DNA from: Archangium violaceum Cb vi76
Lineage (GTDB): Bacteria > Myxococcota > Myxococcia > Myxococcales > Myxococcaceae
Assembly: GCF_000733295.1 (NCBI RefSeq)
Contig: NZ_JPMI01000136.1
Span: 1 to 64,000, forward strand
Direction: 5' to 3'
Length of the DNA stretch: 64,000 nt
Notes under the pieces: generated by a model
Told to the model about the DNA's origin: nothing
What the model saw: the letters and a program-made list of their open reading frames with translations, nothing else
Database searches by the model: none
Shown here: positions 1 to 10,832 of the stretch, piece by piece
Layout: each line of letters begins with the position of its first letter
Numbering within the stretch: position 1 is the stretch's first letter
Position numbers and translations under genes: made by a program

Positions 1-50
1 GGTACGGGAACGGGGACGACGGCCCCGGGTGAGGTGTTCTCAGAGGGCGC

Positions 51-88
51 TGACCCTCACCCTGACCCTCTCCCAGAGGGAGAGGGGA
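51..88. repeat. Hairpin repeat element, copy 1 (GGGAGAGGG family)
   Basis: A CCCTCACCC arm is followed by CTCTCCC-agag-GGGAGAGGGG, which can fold as a stem-loop. The same module recurs at 6651, 10725, 60894, 63269 and 63334. It is a short dispersed palindromic (REP/MITE-like) element; here it sits downstream of the leftward activator gene and could also act as a transcription terminator. Confidence 0.7.
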
Positions 89-97
89 TTCAAACGG

Positions 98-136
98 TGA
101 AACAGTTCGTGAAATCGGTGAAACGGTCTGAAACGG
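98..136. promoter_or_regulatory. Array of four TGAAA(C/T) boxes, about 10 bp apart
   Basis: TGAAACAG (98), TGAAATCG (110), TGAAACGG (119) and TGAAACGG (129) stand in the same orientation at 9-12 bp spacing, roughly one helical turn. The same hexamer forms the palindrome at 1474-1490 and the repeat at 3009-3024. The array lies just beyond the stop codon of the enhancer-binding protein gene, so it may be an upstream activating site for a leftward gene outside the window. Binding by that protein is inferred. Confidence 0.45.
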
Positions 137-137
137 C

Positions 138-1460
<1,323 letters not shown>

Positions 1461-1473
1461 GGGCGCGGGCGGG

Positions 1474-1490
1474 TGAAACACCGTGTTTCA
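1474..1490. promoter_or_regulatory. Perfect TGAAACAC-n-GTGTTTCA palindrome (probable autoregulatory operator)
   Basis: Two 8-bp arms are exact reverse complements around one base, 13 bp upstream of the chosen ATG of the activator gene. Related TGAAAC boxes occur at 98-136 and 3009-3024, and a Fis-type dimer would fit such a site. The palindrome is seen; its protein partner is inferred. Confidence 0.55.
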
Positions 1491-1525
1491 CCCCGGTTCA
1501 TACCCCTCCCGGCCGCGCGCTTCAC

Positions 1526-1552
1526 CAACTGGTCCGACTGTTGGACCAGTTG
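1526..1552. repeat. 27-bp palindromic core, copy 1
   Basis: CAACTGGTCC-gactgtt-GGACCAGTTG has 10-bp perfect arms around a 7-base loop. The same 27 bases occur unchanged at 58480-58506, and a variant sits at 58342-58364. The flanks (ccggccgcgc on the left, gcgcccg on the right) give a weaker outer pairing. It lies between the SQR-like gene and the activator gene, so it could terminate or attenuate transcription between them. Confidence 0.7.
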
Positions 1553-1568
1553 CTCACCACCGCGCCCG

Positions 1569-2846
<1,278 letters not shown>

Positions 2847-2936
2847 CTCGGCCTCCCGTGCCCCGGAGGGCAGTTCATGTCTCGTGCAACACCTGTCTCC
2901 GTCTCATTGGAGCCAGGTTCCGTTCCACGGGGTTCG

Positions 2937-2952
2937 TGCAGATGGCGTGCCA
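2937..2952 (-). promoter_or_regulatory. Sigma-54 (-24/-12) promoter of the SQR-like gene
   Basis: On the minus strand the sequence is TGGCACGCCATCTGCA, matching the sigma-54 consensus TGGCAC-N5-TTGCA with one substitution (C for the first T of the -12 element) and exact GG/GC spacing. Transcription would start near 2925, leaving a leader of about 80 bases before the ATG at 2846. Confidence 0.75.
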
Positions 2953-3008
2953 CCCGTTCGCTGCCGGGCACTCGGGAGGTCACGGGGCGAACGGACGGGC
3001 CCGTGACT

Positions 3009-3024
3009 GTTTCACGGTGTTTCA
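3009..3024 (-). promoter_or_regulatory. TGAAAC double box (upstream activating site candidate)
   Basis: On the minus strand, TGAAACACCGTGAAACAG gives two direct TGAAACA boxes 10 bp apart, about 60-70 bp upstream of the -24 element, a normal place for an enhancer. It shares its hexamer with the palindrome at 1474-1490 next to the activator gene. Function is inferred from position and match. Confidence 0.55.
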
Positions 3025-3157
3025 TACCGGGGACCATGCCGTTACAGGACGAGCGCCTTCCTGGATGAGCTCCAACCGGGCGGACCCCTGGTGGCGCCGG
3101 GGCGGCTCCCGGCCGCACCTTGAAAGTCTCAGGGCTTGTCCAACCCCGGTTCGAGGA

Positions 3158-5500
3158 ATGCGCACGGCACGGGAAATCCGGGAGGAGATTGAAGCGCGCT
3201 TCGGGTTCTTCCCCCCGTTCTTCGCGTCCGCGGAGGACGACGCCCGGGTGCTGGAGAACCTGTGGGGGCAGTCGCTGCTCGCCTACGTGGACAATCCCCT
3301 CCCCGCCCTCTTCCGCGAGAAGCTCTTCGCCTGGTTGTCCCGCTACTGCGCGGTGCCCTACTGCATCGTGTGCCACTCCTGCGCCCTGCGGCCCATGGGC
3401 CTGCGCGCCTCCGAGGTGCTGGCGCTCCTGGAGTCCCTTCCTCCTCCCCACGGGGCCATCGACGAGGCGCTCGCCCGCATGGATGCCGGCCATGAAGCCC
3501 TCGAGGACTGGCCAGCCCCTGGCTCGGCCCTGGAGGAGGACCTGTTCCGCTGCTCGGTCTTCCTGTTCGACCACCACGCGAGGGCGGAGCGGTGCCGGGA
3601 ACGGGTGCGCCGGTTGCTCGGTCCCGTGCGCTACGACCACCTCGTCGTGTTCCTCGCCTATGTGAAGACGTGCCTGCTGTGGGCGGAGACCCATCCAGAG
3701 CTGTCCTACGAGGCGGACCGACGTGCCCGGGAGCACCTGGGGCCGCTGCTCCAGGAGGAGCCCCGGCTGAGGGAGTTCTTCGCGGGGTACACCGAGCGGG
3801 TGCGCCAGGAGCGGGAAGCGCGCGAGCGGGAGGCGGCGCGGGCGGGCGAGCGCGCCGAGGCCCTCTCCCAGACGTTGAGCCAGCGGACGGAGGCGCTGCG
3901 CGAGAGCGAGGCCCACCTGCGGCTCGCGCTGGAGTCGGCCGCGCTCGGCACGTGGGACTTCAATCCCCTCACGGGCGAGCTGCGCTGGGATGCGCGTTGC
4001 TCGGCCCTCTTCGGACTGCCGGTGGGGGCGCACGTGGACTACCCCATCTTCCTGGCCAGTGTCGTCCCGGAGGAGCGGGAGCGGGTGGATGCGTCGGTGG
4101 TGCGGGCGCTCGCTCCAGGCGGTGACGGCGAATACCGCGAGGAGTTCCGCATCCGGAGGTTCCAGGACGGCATGGAGCGGTGGGTCGCCTCGCGCGGCCA
4201 GTGCTTCTTCGGCGAGCAGGGCCACGCCGTGCGTTTCATCGGCACGGTGACGGATGTCACCGAGCGCCGGCGCGCGGAGGACGACCTGCGCTTCCTCGCC
4301 CAGGCCAGTGCGGTGCTGGCCACCTCGCTCGACTACGAGGACACCTTGCGGCGGGTGGCCACGCTGGCCGTGCCGGTGCTCGCCGACTGGTGCGGGGTGG
4401 ACGTGGTGGATGAGCGGGGGGGGGCGCACCGGCTCATCAACGTCCACAGGGACCCGGAGAAGGTGCGGCTGATCGAGGAGCTGCTCCGGCGCTACCCCAT
4501 CCAACCGGACGCCGCTTTCGGCGTCTCCCGGGTGCTGCGCACCGGCGAGCCGGAGCTCATCCCGGAAGTCACCGACGAGGGGCTCGTCCGCTACGCGCGG
4601 GACGCGGAGCACCTGCGGCTGATGCGGGAGTTGGGGCTGCGCTCCTATCTCACGGTGGTGTTGCGCTCGCGCGGGCGGGTGCTGGGAGCCCTCACGCTGG
4701 TGCGCACCGGGACGGGGCGGTGGTATGGGCAGGAGGAGCTGCGGCTGGCCGAGGAGCTGGCTCGCCGGGCCGCCGTCTCGGTGGACAACGCGCTGCTCTA
4801 CCGCGAGGCGCAGAAGGCCATCGGGTTGCGCGATGGGTTCCTCCAGGTGGCCGCGCACGAGCTGCGCACGCCCGTCACCGCGTTGAAGCTCAACGTCCAG
4901 ACGCTGGTGGCCGGTGCGCGCCGGGAGGCGGCCTGGAGCGAGCGGACCGTGTCCCGGCTGACGGGCCTGGAGCGCGGGGTGGGCCGCCTGGGCGTGCTGG
5001 TGGACGAGTTGCTGGATGTGTCGCGCATCACCTCGGGACGGCTGGTGCTGCGGCCGGAGGCGCTGGACCTGGCGGAGTTGGTACGGGAGGTGGCCGGGCG
5101 TTTCCGCCCCGAGGCCGAGCGCGCGGGCTGCACCCTGCGCGTGCGGGTGCCCGGGCCGGTGGTGTCGCGGTGGGACCGGCTGCGCCTGGAGCAGGTGTTG
5201 AGCAACCTGCTCTCCAATGCCCTCAAGTATGGCGCGGGCCAGCCGGTGGAGGTGGCGTTGAGCACCTCGGGCGAGCGGGCCCACCTTCACGTGCGTGACG
5301 AGGGCATCGGTATCGAGCCCGCCGTCCAGGCGCGCATCTTCGAGCGCTTCGAGCGCGCGGTGAGCGACCGGCACTACGGAGGCCTGGGGCTGGGGCTGTG
5401 GATTACGCGGGAGATCGTCACCGCCATGGGGGGCACCATCCACGTGGAGAGCGTGCCGGGGCAGGGGGCCTCCTTCCTGGTGACGCTGCCCCGGGGGTGA
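3158..5500 (+). CDS. Sensor histidine kinase with N-terminal carboxymuconolactone-decarboxylase-like domain, PAS and GAF
   Basis: A 780-residue predicted cytoplasmic sensor kinase without membrane segments. Residues ~1-190 are all-alpha and resemble the AhpD/carboxymuconolactone-decarboxylase fold, with the cysteine-rich stretch CAVPYCIVCHSC where that family carries its redox CxxC. A charged coiled coil (~195-245), a PAS domain (~245-365, LGTWDFNPLTGEL) and a GAF domain (~370-550) follow. The HisKA box is AAHELRTPVTAL with H567. The HATPase has LSNLLSNALKYG, DEGIGI and GLGLGLWI. No response regulator is adjacent. The ATG at 3065 is an alternative start; anything further upstream would run into the divergent sigma-54 promoter. 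The C-terminal half is paralogous to the kinase at 51574-53280. The CxxC domain suggests redox or peroxide sensing, but this is inference. Confidence 0.85.
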   Translation: MRTAREIREEIEARFGFFPPFFASAEDDARVLENLWGQSLLAYVDNPLPALFREKLFAWLSRYCAVPYCIVCHSCALRPMGLRASEVLALLESLPPPHGAIDEALARMDAGHEALEDWPAPGSALEEDLFRCSVFLFDHHARAERCRERVRRLLGPVRYDHLVVFLAYVKTCLLWAETHPELSYEADRRAREHLGPLLQEEPRLREFFAGYTERVRQEREAREREAARAGERAEALSQTLSQRTEALRESEAHLRLALESAALGTWDFNPLTGELRWDARCSALFGLPVGAHVDYPIFLASVVPEERERVDASVVRALAPGGDGEYREEFRIRRFQDGMERWVASRGQCFFGEQGHAVRFIGTVTDVTERRRAEDDLRFLAQASAVLATSLDYEDTLRRVATLAVPVLADWCGVDVVDERGGAHRLINVHRDPEKVRLIEELLRRYPIQPDAAFGVSRVLRTGEPELIPEVTDEGLVRYARDAEHLRLMRELGLRSYLTVVLRSRGRVLGALTLVRTGTGRWYGQEELRLAEELARRAAVSVDNALLYREAQKAIGLRDGFLQVAAHELRTPVTALKLNVQTLVAGARREAAWSERTVSRLTGLERGVGRLGVLVDELLDVSRITSGRLVLRPEALDLAELVREVAGRFRPEAERAGCTLRVRVPGPVVSRWDRLRLEQVLSNLLSNALKYGAGQPVEVALSTSGERAHLHVRDEGIGIEPAVQARIFERFERAVSDRHYGGLGLGLWITREIVTAMGGTIHVESVPGQGASFLVTLPRG

Positions 5501-5611
5501 GGCGCTCCAGCCCACCCGGGCCCCTGTCCCTCCGCCTGCCCGTCGTGCGCGCGGGCTCGCACCAGTCCTGTCGCACGCTCGGGTGATTGCCCGCCTGACG
5601 CGGCGTGCCAA

Positions 5612-5628
5612 CCGTTACCGGGTAACGG
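5612..5628. promoter_or_regulatory. Perfect CCGTTACC-n-GGTAACGG palindrome at a ribosome-binding site
   Basis: Exact 8-bp arms around one base end inside the region leading to the GGAGG ribosome-binding site (5627-5631) of the next gene. The site suits a dimeric repressor of the TetR or MarR type, or a small RNA hairpin that masks translation. No regulator gene lies beside it in the window. Confidence 0.5.
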
Positions 5629-5637
5629 AGGTGAAAC

Positions 5638-6636
5638 GTGGGAATGTTGGTGGACGGAGAGTGGCGTACGGACTGGTACGCCCCGGACGAGGCCGGACGC
5701 TTCGTGCGTCCGCGAACGCGCTTCCATGACCAGGTCTCCGCGAGCGGGGAAGGCCGCTTCCCGGCGGAGGCGGGCCGCTACCATCTCTATGTGTCCTATG
5801 CCTGCCCGTGGGCGAGCCGCGCGCTCATCATCCGCAAGCTCAAGGGGCTGGAGTCGGCGGTGGGCATGACGGTGGTGGATCCGCGCATGGGGCGCAACGG
5901 CTGGGGCTTCGGGGGCTACCCGCGCTCGGGTCCGGACAAGCTCAATGGCTCGCGCTACCTGAGCGAGCTCTACCTGAAGGCGGATCCCCACTACTCGGGG
6001 CGGGTGACGGTGCCGGTGCTGTGGGACACGCGCGAGCGCACCATCGTCAACAACGAGTCGCGCGAGCTGCTGCGCATGCTGGACACCGGGTTCGACGCCT
6101 TCGCCGAGCACCCGGTGACGCTGTGTCCCGAGGAGCTGCGCGAGCAGGTGGACGAGACGATCGACGCGCTCTACGAGCCGGTGAACAACGGCGTGTACAA
6201 GGCGGGCTTCGCCAACAGCCAGGGCGCGTACGAGCTGGCGGTGCGCGAGCTCTTCACCGCGTTGCAGCACTGGGAGCGGGTGTTGGAGCGGCGGCGCTAC
6301 CTGTGTGGCGACGTGCTCACCGAGGCGGACATCTGCCTCTACACCACGCTGGTGCGCTTCGACTTCGTCTACTACTCCCACTTCAAGTGCAACCTGGCGC
6401 GGGTGCAGGACTTCCCCAACCTGTGGAACTACCTGCTGGACCTGTACCAGACGCCCGGGTTCGCGGAGACGACGAACATCGAGCACATCAAGGTGCACTA
6501 TTACTGGAGCCAGGACGCCATCAACCCCTCGCGCATCGTGCCGATGGGGCCGCAGGTGGACCTGCTGACGCCGCACAACCGGGACCGGATCGGCCCGCGC
6601 AGGCTGGCGCCCGCCCCGGGAGTCACGAGGCACTGA
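5638..6636 (+). CDS. Glutathionyl-hydroquinone reductase (Omega-class GST-like, YqjG/ECM4 family)
   Basis: A 332-residue glutathione-transferase-fold enzyme that would use glutathione to reduce S-glutathionyl-hydroquinones, recycling quinone conjugates in the cytosol. The thioredoxin-like N-domain carries the catalytic SYACPWASR motif with C56. The family signatures VVDPRMGRNGWGF and the long insertion with YLSELYLKADP are present, and the alpha-helical C-domain contains YLCGDVLTEADICLYTTLVRFD. Length matches the family. The GTG start at 5638 is preferred over the ATG at 5644 because GGAGG sits six bases before it. The palindrome at 5612-5628 just upstream suggests repressor control. Its proximity to the quinone-reducing SQR-like enzyme hints at a shared quinone theme. 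Confidence 0.92.
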   Translation: MGMLVDGEWRTDWYAPDEAGRFVRPRTRFHDQVSASGEGRFPAEAGRYHLYVSYACPWASRALIIRKLKGLESAVGMTVVDPRMGRNGWGFGGYPRSGPDKLNGSRYLSELYLKADPHYSGRVTVPVLWDTRERTIVNNESRELLRMLDTGFDAFAEHPVTLCPEELREQVDETIDALYEPVNNGVYKAGFANSQGAYELAVRELFTALQHWERVLERRRYLCGDVLTEADICLYTTLVRFDFVYYSHFKCNLARVQDFPNLWNYLLDLYQTPGFAETTNIEHIKVHYYWSQDAINPSRIVPMGPQVDLLTPHNRDRIGPRRLAPAPGVTRH

Positions 6637-6650
6637 GCCATCCCCATTTC

Positions 6651-6720
6651 CCCTCTCCCGCCGGGAGAGGGTCGGGGTGAGGGTGCCGGAACTCCCGGGT
6701 TGACCCCGCGCACGCGGGGC
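6651..6720. repeat. Hairpin repeat element, copy 2, plus CCCCGCG hairpin
   Basis: CCCTCTCCC-gcc-GGGAGAGGG is followed by tcGGGGTGAGGG and then a tract ending in actcccgggttga that is nearly the same as copy 3 at 10725. It is followed at once by a second hairpin, CCCCGCG-ca-CGCGGGG (6704-6719). The unit lies between the reductase and the kinase gene and may terminate the former. Confidence 0.75.
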
Positions 6721-6731
6721 AGGAGGGAGCC

Positions 6732-9700
6732 GTGGACAACTCGGACTTCGAGGACTCCTTCCTGGAGACGTTGTTGAGGTCGGAGCCGTTGCCCGTGTTG
6801 CCGTTTCCCGGGCAGCGGCTGGGCGGCCCGGACGGACGCCGGTTCGAGGTGCTCGAGTGGATGGGCGGCGGGGGCATGGGGCAGGTGTTCCGCGCGCGCG
6901 ACGAGACGTTGCGGCGCGAGGTCGCGCTCAAGTTCCTGCTCCCCCGTCCGGGCTTCGAGGCAGAGGCGCTCGCGGAGGCGCGGGCGGTGGCCCGGCTGGA
7001 CCACGAGAACATCGTCCGCATCTTCGACGTGGGCACGCTGCGGAGCCGTCCCGAGGGGCCGGACGTGCCCTTCCTCGTCATGGAGTGCCTGGAGGGCGAG
7101 CCGCTCGCCGCGCGGCTGAAGCGGGGGCGGTTGGAGGTGGGGCGCGCGCTGGAGGTGCTGGAGGGCATCTGCGCGGGGTTGGAGCACGCGCACGAGCGGG
7201 GCATCGTCCACCGCGACCTCAAGCCGGGCAACGTCTTCCTCACCCGGAAGGACGTGGTGAAGCTGCTGGACTTTGGCCTGTCGCACATGGCGGTCCGCGC
7301 CAGTGACGTGCCCCATCTGCCCACGGTGGGGACACCCGCGTACATGGCACCGGAGCAGTGGCGGAGAGAGCCGCCGGATGCCCGCACCGACATCTGGTCG
7401 GCGGGCGTGGTGCTCTACGAGCTGCTCACCGGAGAGCTGCCCGTGTCGGGGGCCACATGGGAGGAGTTGCGCGAGCGGGTGACGTCCAGGGAGCCGGTGC
7501 CTTCGGTGCGCGCGCGCAACCCGGAGGTTCCGCGAGAGGTGGAGTCGCTGCTGGCCACGGCGCTGGCCAAGGAGCCGGCCCGGCGTTTCCACTCGGCCCG
7601 CGAGCTGCGGCGGGAGCTGCACGAGCTGCGGGCCCGGCTCACCCGCTCCGGCGCCGGGGCTGCGGGGCCCGTGACGCGGCAGCGCAGGCAACTGGTGCTG
7701 TTGTGCTGCCAGCTCACGGGCATGTCCGGACTGGTGGGGCGGGTGGATGCCGAGGAGCTGGGAGAGCTGGAGGCGGCCTTCCACCAGGGCTGTGAGGAGC
7801 TCCTCCGGCCGTACGAGGGCGGTGTCACCCTGGCCATGGGCGCCGAGGTGTTCGCCTGTTTCGGAGGGCACCAGGTGCGGGAGGACGACGCGGAACACGC
7901 GGTGCGCGCGGGGCTGTGCCTGGCCCGCGACGTGCCGGAGTGGCTCCAGCGGAGGTTGCCGCACCTGCCGCTCCCGGTGCTGGGCGTGAAGGTGGGCCTG
8001 CACACGGACCGGATGGTGCTGGACACCCGTGCCATGCGGGGTGAGGCACCCCGGGTGGTGTCCTGGCTCGCGGCCCAGGCCGGGCCCGGAGAGGTGCTCG
8101 CCAGCGAGACGACGTGGAAGCAGGTACGCGGGGCCTTCGAGACGGAGCGGCTCGGCACGCGGGAGTTCACGGGCCTGGCGGGGCCGGCCACCTTGCGCAT
8201 TCACCGTGTGCGGCGCGAGCGGGAGGTGGGGAGGCGCTTCGAGCGGAGGCTCGTGGCCGGGGGTCTCTCGCCACTGGTGGGGCGGGAGTCCGAGCTGCGG
8301 TGGCTGCGGGCACTCTGGGACGCGGCGCGAGGCGGGCGGGGCGCCGTCGTGCTGCTGCGCGGCGAAGCGGGCATCGGCAAGTCCCGCCTGCTCCAGGAGT
8401 TGCGCGAGCGTGTGCCCTCGGAGGCGGCCACCCAGGCGTGCTTCCAGTGCTGGTCCCAGCCGGGGGCCAGCGCGTTGCCTCCCACCGCCGAGGTGCTCCA
8501 GCGCCTGCTGCGCTTCTCCCCGGAGGGCACACCCGCGCGGCACCTGGCGGAGCTGGAGGCGCGGTTGGGCGAGCTGGGCCTGTCCGGAGAGCACCTGCCG
8601 CTGCTGGGCCAGCTCCTCGCGCTCCCCATCCCCGAGGACTCCCCGGTGTTCCGGCTCACCGCCGAGCGGCGGCGGGAGAAGGCGGACGAGGCCCTGGGAG
8701 ACCTGCTGCTGGCCATGTCGCGGCGGCATCCGGTGTTCCTCGCCGTCGAGGATCTGCACTGGGCGGACTCCTCCTGGCTCGGGTTGCTCGCCACCCTGCT
8801 CGAGCGCCTCGAGGGCGCACGCCTCCTCATCGTCCTCACCGCCCGCCCCGAGTTCCAGCCCGCGTGGCCCGCTCGTGCCGGATTCCATGTGCTCGCCCTG
8901 GAGCGCCTGCCGGCCGGGCTCGCCACGGCGCTGGTGAAGGAGGTGGCGGGAGCGCGTGCACCGCCGGAGGAGACGGTGCGGGAGCTGGTGCGCAAGGCGG
9001 ATGGGATTCCCCTCTTCATCGAGGAGCTGACGCGCCGGGTGGTGGAGGACGGAGAGGTGGCGTCCATCCCCGCCACCCTGCACGAGCTGCTGCTGGCCCG
9101 GTTGGATCTGCTGCCCTCGCGCCAGAAGGCACTGGCGCAGCTCGGCGCGGTGGTGGGGCGGGACTTCTCGCTGGAGTTGCTCGCGGCGCTCACGGGGCAC
9201 GGGGCCGAGGGCCTGCGGCGCGAGCTCGGGGAGCTGGTGGCCGCGGGGTTGCTCCAGGAGGCGCGCGAGGGGACGGACGCGTCCGGGTTTCAGTTCCGGC
9301 ACGCGCTCTTCCAGGAAGCGGCCTACGAGTCCCTGCCGCGCGACGAGCGGCGGCGGCACCACCAGCGGGTCGCACGCGTCCTGGAGGAGCGCTTTCCGGC
9401 CATGGAGACGATGCGGCCCGAGGTGCTCGCGTATCACCTCACGGAGGCGGGGGAGCACGCGCGGGCCCTTCCCTGTTGGATTCGCGCGGGCTGGTTCGCC
9501 CTCCAGCGCATGGCCATTCCCGAGTTCGTGAAACAGCTCTCCCAGGCGCTGGAGCTGCTGCCACGCCTGCCTCGGGACAGCCAGCTCCAGGGCGGGGAGC
9601 TGCAGCTGTTGTCCATCCAGGGCTTCTCCCAGGCCATGCTGGAGGGGTTCGACTCGCCGGAGGCGGCGCGAATCCATGACCGGCTGCGGGAGATGTTGCG

Positions 9701-10781
9701 GCGGATGGAGGCGCTCCCCCCGGGGCTCGAGGAGACGCTCTGGAGCATCTTCACCTATTACCAGCTCCGGGCGGACTTCCCCTCGGGGCACGACGTGGCC
9801 GAGCAGGTGGTGCGCCTGGGAGAGCGTCAGCGAAGCCCGGAGCTGCTCGCCACGGGTCATGGGATGCTGTCGGTCGAGCTCACCTACCGGGGACGGATCC
9901 GGAGGGCCCTGGAGCACAGCGAGCTCGCCGTCGCCTGGTCGCGCTCCCGCACCGAGCCCCATTGGGCGGTGCTCGTCTCGCAGGGCCTGGCCCATGCCTC
10001 CATCATCCATGCGATGTCGGGCGGGCTGGTGCGAGCGCGGGAGTATTGCCGGGAGGGCCTGGAGCTCGTCCGTCAGCTCGGCGAGCCCCTCTACCGGGCC
10101 CTGACGCTGACCTATATGGACGTGGCCTGTCTGATCCGGCGGGACGTCCAGGAGGCCGTGCGGTTGTCGGACGAGGTCATCGCCATCTCCAGCGAGCGCA
10201 GCCATTGGGTGTGGCCGACGTGGGCGAGGGCCATCCGGGGTTGGGTCATGGCCGAGCAGGGGCGACCCCGGGAGGGGCTGGTGCTCACGCAACAGCAGGC
10301 CGTCCACTGGAGGGAACGGGGGCTCCGGGGAGGGCTGACGTGCTGCTTCGTGTTGATCGCGGAGATGCACCTGCGGCTGGGGCAACTGCGCGAGGGGCTG
10401 GTGGTGGTGGACGAGACCTTGAGGGAGGTAGGGGAGACGGGAGAGCACGGCTTCAAGGCCGAGCTGCACCGGGTCCGGGGCGAGCTGCTGCACGCGGCGG
10501 GACAGGAGCGTGAGGCCCAGGGTGAATTCCTCCGGGCCCGCGCCATGGCGCACGAGCAGGGGGCCCTGCTCTTCGAGCTGCGCGCGACGGTGGGCCTGGG
10601 CCGGCTGCTGCGGGACACGGGGCGGCCCGAAGCGGCACGCAAGCGCCTGACGCGGGTGCTCGCCCACTTCGAGGAGGACGTGGACTCGGCGGACCTCCGG
10701 GAAGCGAGGGCCCTCCTGGAACAACTCTCCCTCGCCCTCCGGGAGAGGGACGGGGTGAGGGTGCCGGAGCTCCCGGGTTGA
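6732..10781 (+). CDS. Ser/Thr protein kinase fused to a degenerate cyclase-like domain, AAA-type ATPase and TPR-like tail
   Basis: A 1349-residue signalling protein. The eukaryotic-type kinase (~37-300) has the glycine loop GGGGMGQVF, the VALKFL lysine, HRDLKPGN (H160, D162), DFG (D180) and GTPAYMAPEQW, so it should be active. Residues ~315-480 resemble class III adenylate/guanylate cyclases (HEDDAEHAVRAGL-type region) but lack the metal-binding Asp of the usual FADVVGST start, so catalysis is unlikely. A signalling ATPase follows: PLVGRESELRWL, Walker A GEAGIGKS (K550) and AVEDLHWAD. The last ~450 residues are helical and TPR-like. Architecture resembles myxobacterial kinase/cyclase fusions linked to TOMM systems. 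The GTG start has AGGAGGGAG before it. The final ~15 codons are supplied by a dispersed hairpin repeat. Confidence 0.92.
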   Translation: MDNSDFEDSFLETLLRSEPLPVLPFPGQRLGGPDGRRFEVLEWMGGGGMGQVFRARDETLRREVALKFLLPRPGFEAEALAEARAVARLDHENIVRIFDVGTLRSRPEGPDVPFLVMECLEGEPLAARLKRGRLEVGRALEVLEGICAGLEHAHERGIVHRDLKPGNVFLTRKDVVKLLDFGLSHMAVRASDVPHLPTVGTPAYMAPEQWRREPPDARTDIWSAGVVLYELLTGELPVSGATWEELRERVTSREPVPSVRARNPEVPREVESLLATALAKEPARRFHSARELRRELHELRARLTRSGAGAAGPVTRQRRQLVLLCCQLTGMSGLVGRVDAEELGELEAAFHQGCEELLRPYEGGVTLAMGAEVFACFGGHQVREDDAEHAVRAGLCLARDVPEWLQRRLPHLPLPVLGVKVGLHTDRMVLDTRAMRGEAPRVVSWLAAQAGPGEVLASETTWKQVRGAFETERLGTREFTGLAGPATLRIHRVRREREVGRRFERRLVAGGLSPLVGRESELRWLRALWDAARGGRGAVVLLRGEAGIGKSRLLQELRERVPSEAATQACFQCWSQPGASALPPTAEVLQRLLRFSPEGTPARHLAELEARLGELGLSGEHLPLLGQLLALPIPEDSPVFRLTAERRREKADEALGDLLLAMSRRHPVFLAVEDLHWADSSWLGLLATLLERLEGARLLIVLTARPEFQPAWPARAGFHVLALERLPAGLATALVKEVAGARAPPEETVRELVRKADGIPLFIEELTRRVVEDGEVASIPATLHELLLARLDLLPSRQKALAQLGAVVGRDFSLELLAALTGHGAEGLRRELGELVAAGLLQEAREGTDASGFQFRHALFQEAAYESLPRDERRRHHQRVARVLEERFPAMETMRPEVLAYHLTEAGEHARALPCWIRAGWFALQRMAIPEFVKQLSQALELLPRLPRDSQLQGGELQLLSIQGFSQAMLEGFDSPEAARIHDRLREMLRRMEALPPGLEETLWSIFTYYQLRADFPSGHDVAEQVVRLGERQRSPELLATGHGMLSVELTYRGRIRRALEHSELAVAWSRSRTEPHWAVLVSQGLAHASIIHAMSGGLVRAREYCREGLELVRQLGEPLYRALTLTYMDVACLIRRDVQEAVRLSDEVIAISSERSHWVWPTWARAIRGWVMAEQGRPREGLVLTQQQAVHWRERGLRGGLTCCFVLIAEMHLRLGQLREGLVVVDETLREVGETGEHGFKAELHRVRGELLHAAGQEREAQGEFLRARAMAHEQGALLFELRATVGLGRLLRDTGRPEAARKRLTRVLAHFEEDVDSADLREARALLEQLSLALRERDGVRVPELPG

Positions 10782-10790
10782 ATCCCGACC
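10725..10790. repeat. Hairpin repeat element, copy 3, forming the 3' end of the kinase gene
   Basis: CTCTCCCTCgCCCT-ccGGGAGAGGG, GGGGTGAGGG and the tract ending ctcccgggttga closely follow copy 2 at 6651. Here the element lies inside the reading frame: it encodes the last residues of the kinase (ending ERDGVRVPELPG) and supplies the stop codon, so it inserted into or recombined at the gene's end. Confidence 0.75.
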
Positions 10791-10832
10791 CCCCCGCCGT
10801 GCCACACCGCGGGCCTCACTGGGGGACGACAC

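Noticed and set aside
98-136. Possible CRISPR-like array
   Set aside because: Units are only 8-10 bases with no unique spacers of 30 or more bases; regulatory boxes explain it better.
2858-3157. N-terminal 100-codon extension of the CMD-kinase
   Set aside because: It overlaps the -24/-12 promoter and TGAAAC boxes of the divergent gene and has no domain-like sequence.
6501-10832. A 1443-codon open frame on the minus strand opposite the kinase gene
   Set aside because: It is rich in His, Gln, Pro and Arg with no domain, a typical antisense shadow of high-GC coding DNA; the plus-strand frame has all kinase and ATPase motifs.
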